In this document: positions 24,640 through 29,953 of the stretch, one piece after another
Layout of the letters: each line of letters opens with the position of its first letter
Numbering within the stretch: position 1 is the first letter of the stretch
Program-made: the position numbers and the translations under genes
NCBI GenBank assembly: GCA_947588975.1
Contig: CANQAF010000007.1
Location: forward strand, 1 to 29,953
Length of the DNA stretch: 29,953 bases
Direction: 5' to 3'
Source of the DNA: an uncultured Bacilli bacterium
GTDB lineage: Bacteria; Bacillota_I; Bacilli_A; RF39; UBA660
The notes under the pieces: generated by a model
What the model saw: only the letters and a program-made list of their open reading frames with translations
What the model was told of the DNA's origin: nothing
Database searches by the model: none

Positions 24640-24781
24640 ACTTACTTTGGATAACGGTATTACCGGAAATGTTTACATTTCTCTTGAGAGTAGATTCATA
24701 AATGGTTAAGATTCGTTTCCATCTACCACGAACTTTCTTTAACATAACCAATTTATTACTAGTCTCTCATCACTGATTTAT
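24594..24781 (-). promoter_or_regulatory. T-box riboswitch leader, serine type
   Basis: On the minus strand the core AGGATGGTACCGCA (24619-24632) matches the T-box consensus. Stem I begins with GATGAGAGACTAGTA and closes with CTACTCTC; between them GAATCTA (24691-24697) places UCU, a Ser codon, at the specifier position. This agrees with serS downstream. A terminator follows at 24587-24639. The leader starts directly after a consensus promoter. It should relieve termination when tRNA-Ser is uncharged. Specifier assignment is by eye. Confidence 0.9.
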
Positions 24782-24787
24782 AGGTTC

Positions 24788-24816
24788 ATTTTAGCATAAT
24801 CAAGTAAAATAGTCAA
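24788..24816 (-). promoter_or_regulatory. Sigma-A promoter of the serine T-box operon
   Basis: TTGACT (24811-24816) and TAAAAT (24788-24793) with a 17-base spacer on the minus strand, beginning one base after the polA stop codon (24818-24820). Confidence 0.85.
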
Positions 24817-24817
24817 T

Positions 24818-27415
24818 CTATTTGGCTTGATACCAATTGTCTCCATATTCAATATCTACTTTGAATGGTACATCTAAATCTAAAACATGTTCCATACATT
24901 CTGTTACAATCGCAATGACTTTATCTTTTTCTTCATTTAAAGTATCAAAGACAAGTTCATCATGTACTTGTAAAATCATTTTTGACTGAATATTTTCTTC
25001 ACGGAAACGTCTGTCAATATCGACCATTGCTTTTTTAATCATATCTGCACTTGTACCTTGAATTGGTGTATTTAAAGCAATACGCTCTCCACTTGAACGA
25101 ATCATATGATTTTTATTACTTAATTCGGGAATTAATCGTTTACGGTTCATCAGTGTACGTACATATCCATCTTGATATGCTTGCTTAATGGTTGAATCCA
25201 TATATTCCTTAATTCCTGGGTAACTTTCAAAATAATTATCGATAAATTTTTTGGCTTCAGTTGGAGTAATACCCACATTTTCCGATAATCCATAGCTACT
25301 AATTCCATAAATAATACCAAAATTAACGGCTTTCGCAATACGACGCATCTCTTTGGTCACCTGATTTTCTTCTACATGAAAAATATCAGCAGCTGTCTTA
25401 GTATGAACATCAACTTCACGTTTGAATGTTTCAATCAAAGTTTCAACATGTGCCATATGAGCCAAAATACGTAATTCTACTTGTGAATAATCTCCACTAA
25501 TAATAATGGAATTTGGACTTGGCACAAATGCTTTACGAATTAATCTACCATATTCATAACGAATAGGAATATTTTGTAAATTAGGATCAATAGAAGATAA
25601 ACGTCCTGTACGCGTTAATGTTTGTGTAAAAATGGTATGAATTTTTCCATCTTCTAATATTGTATTAGTTAATCCTTCAATATAAGTCGTATAAAGTTTA
25701 CTTAGCATACGGTATTCCATAATTTTATTTACAATTGGATGTTCATTTTGAATTTTATTTAAAATATCTACTGATGTCGAATATCCACTGCGATTCTTTT
25801 TTCCATGAGGAAGTTTTAACTTTTCAAATAAGATCTCTCCTAATTGTTTTGGAGAAGAAATATTAAAAGTACAGCCGGCATCATTATAAATATCTTTTTC
25901 CACAAGTTCCATTTTAATTTGAATTTCTTCGCCCATTCTTTTCAGTTCCTCACGGTCTATATGTACACCATTATATTCCATATCAGAAAGAACACGCGCT
26001 AAAGGAAGTTCTACCTCATGGTATAATTGCCATAAATTTTCCTCTTTTAATTTATTTTCAAAAGTCGTTTGCGTTTCATATATAAATTTTGCTTTCAAAA
26101 TAGCGTTTTGAGCAGTCATCTTTGGATTTTCTTCAATATAAATATCTTTTGTTTTTAATTTTTTATAAATATTTTCATAAAAAGGAATTTCATAGTGAAA
26201 TTGGTTCGCCAGATAAGCAATATCATCTTTGATATTATAATCTAATAAATAAGCCGCAATCATCGTATCAAATTGAATATTTTTTAAATCTATATTCTTC
26301 CATTTTAAAGCTGTGTACATTTTTTTATAATCATATGTATAATAAATTTGATCTACAATGCTAGGATCTTCTTTTAATACATCTATAGGAACATAGAAAG
26401 ACTCTTCATCATTATAAACAGCGAGCCCTAATATTGGTGCAGTATGATAGTTAATTCCTAGAATTTCCAAATACCCTGCGCTTGGTTTCTCCAAATGTAC
26501 TTCTGACATATGTTCAATAATTTTAAAATTACTTTGTACTGCAATTGGTGTCAAAGCATCTTCTTTTCTAAGTAAAGAATAAAATTCCAATTCTTCATAC
26601 ATTTGGTTGAGTTTGACATGATCCTTTGGCTTGCATTTGACATCTTCCATATTGATTTCCATCGGAACATTACGAACAATGGTTGCCAAATGATAACTCA
26701 TATAAGCATCTTCTTTACTTGCTTCTAACTTTTCTCTCATCTTAGGAGTGAATGCATCTAAATGCGCATATACCCCATCTAAAGTTTCATAATCTTGTAA
26801 CATTTTTAAAGCTGTTTTTTCACCAACTCCACGAACTCCTGGAATATTATCAGATGAGTCTCCCATTAAAGCTTTTAAATCAATTACATGAATTGGATCA
26901 ATTCCATAATCTTTACGGAAAGTTTCCTTATTGTAGCGAATATAGTCTTTTTGTTTTAGTAATTTCATATCAATATCATCACTGATTAACTGTAATAAAT
27001 CTTTATCACTACTAATGATTGTTCCAATAAAATTTGGATCTTTGTCACAAAAGTTCGCAAAAGTGCCTAAAATATCATCTGCCTCATAATTATCACATTC
27101 ATAATACTTAATTCCCATATAAGTCAACATTTCTTTTGCTTTTGGAAATTGCATTTTTAATTCTTCTGGTGTTTCGCTACGACCACCTTTATAATCTTTA
27201 TATTCAGCATGACGGAATGTTTTCCCTTTATCAAACGCTACTATCATATAAGTTGGTTTTTCTTCTAGTATGATTTTATTCATCATATTGGCAAATCCAA
27301 ATAGTGCATTTGTTGGGAACCCTTTACTATTGCTCATAATATTTCCACTATATGCAGTTGCATAATAGCTACGAAATAATAAATTATTCCCATCGACTAA
27401 AATTATCTTTTCCAC
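24818..27415 (-). CDS. polA: DNA polymerase I
   Basis: An 865-aa family A polymerase for Okazaki fragment processing and repair. Residues 1 to about 290 are the 5'-3' flap nuclease (DGNNLLFRSYYA, then NYEADDILG and GDSSDNIPGVRGVGEKTA). The middle third is a vestigial 3'-5' exonuclease: the DTE-type Exo I motif is not present (GYLEILGINYHTAPILGLAV at that place), as in Bacillus and Taq enzymes, so no proofreading is expected. The polymerase domain has motif A SGDYSQVELRILAHM (about 640-655), motif B RRIAKAVNFGIIYG and motif C VHDELVFD (about 815-822). The start is GTG at 27415, with GAGG 8 bases upstream. It is monocistronic by layout; the following T-box promoter starts right after its stop. 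Confidence 0.97.
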   Translation of the reverse strand: MEKIILVDGNNLLFRSYYATAYSGNIMSNSKGFPTNALFGFANMMNKIILEEKPTYMIVAFDKGKTFRHAEYKDYKGGRSETPEELKMQFPKAKEMLTYMGIKYYECDNYEADDILGTFANFCDKDPNFIGTIISSDKDLLQLISDDIDMKLLKQKDYIRYNKETFRKDYGIDPIHVIDLKALMGDSSDNIPGVRGVGEKTALKMLQDYETLDGVYAHLDAFTPKMREKLEASKEDAYMSYHLATIVRNVPMEINMEDVKCKPKDHVKLNQMYEELEFYSLLRKEDALTPIAVQSNFKIIEHMSEVHLEKPSAGYLEILGINYHTAPILGLAVYNDEESFYVPIDVLKEDPSIVDQIYYTYDYKKMYTALKWKNIDLKNIQFDTMIAAYLLDYNIKDDIAYLANQFHYEIPFYENIYKKLKTKDIYIEENPKMTAQNAILKAKFIYETQTTFENKLKEENLWQLYHEVELPLARVLSDMEYNGVHIDREELKRMGEEIQIKMELVEKDIYNDAGCTFNISSPKQLGEILFEKLKLPHGKKNRSGYSTSVDILNKIQNEHPIVNKIMEYRMLSKLYTTYIEGLTNTILEDGKIHTIFTQTLTRTGRLSSIDPNLQNIPIRYEYGRLIRKAFVPSPNSIIISGDYSQVELRILAHMAHVETLIETFKREVDVHTKTAADIFHVEENQVTKEMRRIAKAVNFGIIYGISSYGLSENVGITPTEAKKFIDNYFESYPGIKEYMDSTIKQAYQDGYVRTLMNRKRLIPELSNKNHMIRSSGERIALNTPIQGTSADMIKKAMVDIDRRFREENIQSKMILQVHDELVFDTLNEEKDKVIAIVTECMEHVLDLDVPFKVDIEYGDNWYQAK

Positions 27416-27436
27416 TGTACATCCCTCATTTTTATT

Positions 27437-27442
27437 ATTATA
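27437..27442 (-). promoter_or_regulatory. Extended -10 promoter of polA
   Basis: TATAAT preceded by TGG on the minus strand, 22 bases before the GTG start. There is no good -35. Confidence 0.55.
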
Positions 27443-27554
27443 CCATAATCTTCCAGTACAATTCTAGTAAAAGAACACTAGGAAAATCCTATTTCCATTT
27501 CTACCAAGAAAGATTTACAAAATTTAAGTCATAATAACATTAGAGTGTGATAAT

Positions 27555-28511
27555 ATGATTATAAATATTCTATTGTTAATTTTTGGATTTTTATTATTGA
27601 TAAAAGGAGCAGATATGTTTGTAGATGGAGCTTCTTCTATGGCTCACAATTTCAAAGTACCTAAAATGTTAATTGGTCTCACAATTGTTGCGTTTGGTAC
27701 ATCTGCACCTGAATTCGCTGTTTCAATTCAATCTCTTGCACACCACAGAACTGATATGTTACTAGGAAATGTGATTGGCAGTAATATATTAAACATATTA
27801 TTGATTTTAGGGATTGCGGCACTCATTCATCCAATTCGTGTAAATGAAAATACAGTACAAAAAGAAATTCCATTTTGTATGTTGGTTTCAACGATATTAT
27901 CCGTTTTGTTTCTAGATTTCAAATTAGGAAATGGAATAGTCAATCAAATTTCACGAGAAGACGCGATCATTATTTTGTTATTTTTTTCTATATTTTTATA
28001 TTATCTTATTGCATTAGCAAAGATGAATAAAACAATGAATACAAATATTCCTTCTTTAAAACTTGGAACATCTATACTTTTTACTATCATCGGAATAATT
28101 GGTATTATAATAGGTAGTGATTTAGTAGTAAACAACGCTTCTTCTATGGCAGCTTTATTTGGGATTAGTGAACGTATCATTGCACTTTCTGTTATTGCTC
28201 TTGGTACTTCATTACCAGAACTTGTTACAACAATTGTTTCTTCTAAAAAGAAAGAGCAAGAACTATTACTAGGAAATATCATAGGCAGTAATATTTTTAA
28301 TATATGTGTCGTATTAGGAATCCCAGTTGCTATTTATGGTACCATTACCCCATCAAGTTTTTCTGAAATCGATCTTATTATGTTAATTGGTTCATCTATT
28401 CTATTATTTGTATTCGCAACTACACATAAAACCATCCAAAGATGGGAAGGTATTATCATGATCATAACATTTATTCTATATTATATTTTTACCTTTGGAG
28501 TCATAAAATAA
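27555..28511 (+). CDS. Ca2+/Na+ antiporter of the CaCA family (YrbG-like)
   Basis: A 318-aa membrane protein with about ten helices built from two inverted repeats. The alpha-1 repeat has FGTSAPEFAVSIQS (48-60) and GNVIGSNILNI (71-81); alpha-2 has LGTSLPELVTTIVSS (216-230) and GNIIGSNIFNI (240-250). E53 and E222 are the cation-coordinating glutamates of the family. It exchanges Na+ or H+ for Ca2+ across the plasma membrane. The ribosome binding site is weak (GTGAT 4 bases before ATG). It is divergent from polA across a 139-base gap in which I see no convincing promoter for this strand. Confidence 0.95.
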   Translation: MIINILLLIFGFLLLIKGADMFVDGASSMAHNFKVPKMLIGLTIVAFGTSAPEFAVSIQSLAHHRTDMLLGNVIGSNILNILLILGIAALIHPIRVNENTVQKEIPFCMLVSTILSVLFLDFKLGNGIVNQISREDAIIILLFFSIFLYYLIALAKMNKTMNTNIPSLKLGTSILFTIIGIIGIIIGSDLVVNNASSMAALFGISERIIALSVIALGTSLPELVTTIVSSKKKEQELLLGNIIGSNIFNICVVLGIPVAIYGTITPSSFSEIDLIMLIGSSILLFVFATTHKTIQRWEGIIMIITFILYYIFTFGVIK

Positions 28512-28571
28512 GAGTACTTGTAATGTTTCTTTTTTTAAAACAAAAAGTTCTTACACATATAATACATGAAT

Positions 28572-28603
28572 ATAAAAACATTGGATATTTACCACCAATG
28601 TTT
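28572..28603 (-). terminator. Hairpin 3' of the DGR-like target gene
   Basis: A perfect 9-bp stem, 28576-28584 with 28595-28603 (AAACATTGG / CCAATGTTT), with a 10-base loop and T-rich sequence after it on the minus strand. It starts 15 bases past the stop codon, about 37 bases after the presumed variable region. It can serve as a terminator; hairpins or cruciforms at this place are also known to help DGR target recognition (as in phage BPP-1), though those have shorter loops. Confidence 0.75.
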
Positions 28604-28618
28604 CAAACTACCAATAAA

Positions 28619-29953
28619 CTATATATTCATTTTAATAAGTCGAGCGCCAAAATCAGTCCATGCACCAGACGAAGCACTACCACAAGTCCAACACCACAAG
28701 CCAGCCTGGGTAGTATAAATCCAAGCACCACCGACAAGAGCTATTCTATCTCCAGATACTTGCCAATAATAATCCGAAATATGTGTATTGTTACTTCCAT
28801 TTACAGCTATTGGTAACCCAATTAATGGGTTATTTTTATCATATCCTAATTGAGCAATATACCCTTCTGCAGTTGCATTGGTATTTGTATATCCAAGTTC
28901 TTTGTAACATCCATCAAATGTATCGGATTCATATTGATCCGGATCATAGCATATATAGGCTTTATTATTTTTAATATTAACTCCATCTACATATTGCCAT
29001 ACATTTCCATAAATATCTTCTATTCCCCTATAAATCATAGAATGATATCCATCATCATTTAATGTTCCTGATTTCATTCCTAATTCATTACATTCTCCAC
29101 TTGTAATCGGTGCAATATTTCTATTTCCTGTGTATCCTTGACCTAATTTTTCTTGTGAATTATAATCCGCATATTCTACTAAGTATAGTAATTGTATTAT
29201 AAAATAATGGTAATCTAATTGACTGAATTCTGATCCTAGTTTCTTTGCTTCGTTTCTGAATTCTGTTATTGTTTTATTTACTAATGGTTTTACTCCACTT
29301 TTACTATGAACAGCACTATCATCACCAGACATCGTATATCTTCCTACCGAAAATGCTTCACTCTTTTTATATTCTTTATCTATTTGTTCTTCTGATATAT
29401 AAATATATTCATACCCATCTTTCTGTTCTCTTTTATAATAGAATGTGGGTATATAAGTTAATACTTCTCCTTTACTCCCACTAAAATCAAATGTTTGAGG
29501 ATTTTCACTATACCAACTTGTGATCTCTTTTTTCTTCACATCATATGTATATGATTCTATTTCACTCCATGGATAGATTGCATCAAAATCATTTTGTACA
29601 CCATTTGTTAAATCACTTTGATTTTTAATGGCATTTGCTTGTAATTCTACAGAATCTTCTATTCTTTCCCATGTTGTTGCACTGGAATCTATATTTCTTC
29701 TTACTCCATAAATTTTGGATGGTCCTTCATATCCTTCTTTACAATACGATTTCTCTGATTCTTCTGTTTGAATTCCATTATAATATATAGAATAATCATT
29801 CATACATAATCCTGCACTTATGACTTCCATATCTCTTACTCTTACATATCCATTTGTTGGTCCTTTTCCTTTATATTCTATATTTTTCAGAGTTTCTATT
29901 TCATATGTTCCATCAGATAAATTTTCTCCTTCTAAATCTAGTTCTGATTCCAT
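28619..29953 (-). CDS. 5'-truncated pilin-like protein with FGE/C-type-lectin-like C terminus, probable DGR target
   Basis: At least 444 aa, running off the window edge; the Met at 29953 is probably internal. Residues 21-54 (TLKNIEYKGKGPTNGYVRV) align with residues 80-114 of the prepilin at 86-571, so about 60 residues with a prepilin leader are probably missing. The rest resembles the formylglycine-generating-enzyme/C-type-lectin fold: YIPTFYYKREQKDGYEYI, then YRGIEDIYGNVWQYVDGVNI (GNVWQYVDG near 314-323), then WQVSGDRIALVGGAW and GARLIKMNI at the end. This architecture is typical of target proteins of diversity-generating retroelements, whose variable residues lie on the lectin surface and bind ligands. 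Variable-position residues here are Ala, Ile, Tyr, Cys, Gly and Thr, as expected from mutated Asn codons. No reverse transcriptase, Avd or template repeat lies in the window. A non-diversified FGE-like surface protein is the alternative. Confidence 0.8.
   Translation of the reverse strand: MESELDLEGENLSDGTYEIETLKNIEYKGKGPTNGYVRVRDMEVISAGLCMNDYSIYYNGIQTEESEKSYCKEGYEGPSKIYGVRRNIDSSATTWERIEDSVELQANAIKNQSDLTNGVQNDFDAIYPWSEIESYTYDVKKKEITSWYSENPQTFDFSGSKGEVLTYIPTFYYKREQKDGYEYIYISEEQIDKEYKKSEAFSVGRYTMSGDDSAVHSKSGVKPLVNKTITEFRNEAKKLGSEFSQLDYHYFIIQLLYLVEYADYNSQEKLGQGYTGNRNIAPITSGECNELGMKSGTLNDDGYHSMIYRGIEDIYGNVWQYVDGVNIKNNKAYICYDPDQYESDTFDGCYKELGYTNTNATAEGYIAQLGYDKNNPLIGLPIAVNGSNNTHISDYYWQVSGDRIALVGGAWIYTTQAGLWCWTCGSASSGAWTDFGARLIKMNI
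28640..28735 (-). other. Candidate DGR variable region (VR)
   Basis: Codes for V407 to R438: VGGAWIYTTQAGLWCWTCGS then ASSGAWTDFGAR. By hand count the coding strand has 11 A in 96 (about 11%) and 51 G+C (about 53%), against an A-rich, roughly 30% G+C surrounding gene. Loss of A is the signature of adenine-directed mutagenic retrohoming. The constant framework GG.W...AGL.W......S......GARL is the usual VR framework. The GC-rich GGCGCTCGA at its 3' end could be the initiation-of-mutagenic-homology (IMH) site. Confidence 0.7.

Noticed and set aside
24560..24751. Possible 63-aa protein on the minus strand
   Set aside because: It lies across the serine T-box leader, including Stem I and the T-box core; no ribosome binding site and no protein-like pattern. 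The RNA structure explains the sequence.
24818..27415. Degenerate 3'-5' exonuclease of PolA as a notable loss
   Set aside because: The same inactivation is normal for DNA polymerase I in Bacillus and related Firmicutes, so it is not unusual.
28442..28816. Plus-strand open frame of 124 codons over the variable region
   Set aside because: It begins inside the exchanger gene and runs through the terminator hairpin and the antisense of the lectin-like domain; no ribosome binding site. I considered whether it could be a template-side RNA or a second gene, but nothing supports it.
1..29953. CRISPR array, rRNA or tRNA genes, insertion sequences
   Set aside because: I saw no regularly spaced repeats, no CCA-ended cloverleaf-like or rRNA-like sequence and no transposase. 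The repeats present are hairpin terminators and the serS tail duplication. A tRNA gene could be missed by eye.
1..29953. Alternative genetic code with UGA as Trp
   Set aside because: UGA ends the SpoIID-like gene and the GNAT gene at the expected places, and Trp is always TGG in conserved proteins, so the standard bacterial code applies.

Overview
The window is about 30 kb of very AT-rich DNA from a low-GC Gram-positive bacterium (Firmicutes/Bacilli). The evidence is T-box leaders on aminoacyl-tRNA synthetase operons, strong AGGAGG ribosome binding sites, sigma-A promoters of the TTGACA/TATAAT type, a ClpC with a UVR linker, and a sporulation-type sigma factor. TGA is used as a stop codon (for example at the end of the SpoIID-like gene and of the acetyltransferase), so this is not a Mollicute code-4 genome. 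The gene mix resembles uncultured gut Erysipelotrichia/RF39-like Bacilli, but that placement is inference. Nearly every gene is on the minus strand; only a YhcC-like radical SAM gene and a Ca2+/Na+ exchanger are on the plus strand.

Layout. 1-607: a C9 tract, a short palindrome and a type IV prepilin-like gene. 637-4702: a valine-type T-box operon (HD-domain protein, unknown 165-aa protein, valS). 4699-8468: a SpoIID-like protein and ClpC. 8467-9285: a SigE/SigK-like sigma factor with no pro-sequence. 9290-12728: an operon of a Wzx-like flippase, a Cse60-like small protein (not previously delimited by long-ORF criteria) and a SpoVB/YtgP-like flippase. 12739-14670: a SprT/YgjP-like metalloprotease and an EnvC-like M23 protein. 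14717-17609: a YfcC-type transporter, divergent yhcC and a small unknown gene. 17583-20635: mutM-tex operon. 20646-21537: a cation diffusion facilitator. 21596-24816: a serine-type T-box operon (GNAT, serS, then a putative Cys-His-Asp enzyme) followed by a decayed second copy of the serS 3' end. 24818-28511: polA and a divergent cation exchanger. 28572-29953: a 5'-truncated gene whose C terminus looks like the variable region of a diversity-generating retroelement (DGR) target.

The most interesting content is at the right-hand edge. The truncated protein has a formylglycine-generating-enzyme/C-type-lectin-like C terminus ending in a GGxW...AGLW...GARL segment. The 96 bases coding that segment are about 53% G+C and only about 11% A by hand count, in a genome that is otherwise A-rich: the footprint expected of adenine-directed DGR mutagenesis. 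Its N-terminal part aligns with the prepilin at the left-hand edge (shared TLKNI...KG...P..G.V pattern), so the complete protein is probably a pilin-anchored, hypervariable surface adhesin. No reverse transcriptase, Avd or template repeat is in the window; they would have to lie outside it.

A second notable locus is a GTG-started gene directly downstream of serS, encoding a protein with a possible C135-H168-D191 triad. It lies between intact serS and a decayed 94-base copy of the serS 3' end, as expected when DNA inserts at, or duplicates, a gene's 3' end. Several genes have sporulation-associated relatives (SpoIID, SigE/K, SpoVB, Cse60), but they are too few to say whether the organism sporulates.
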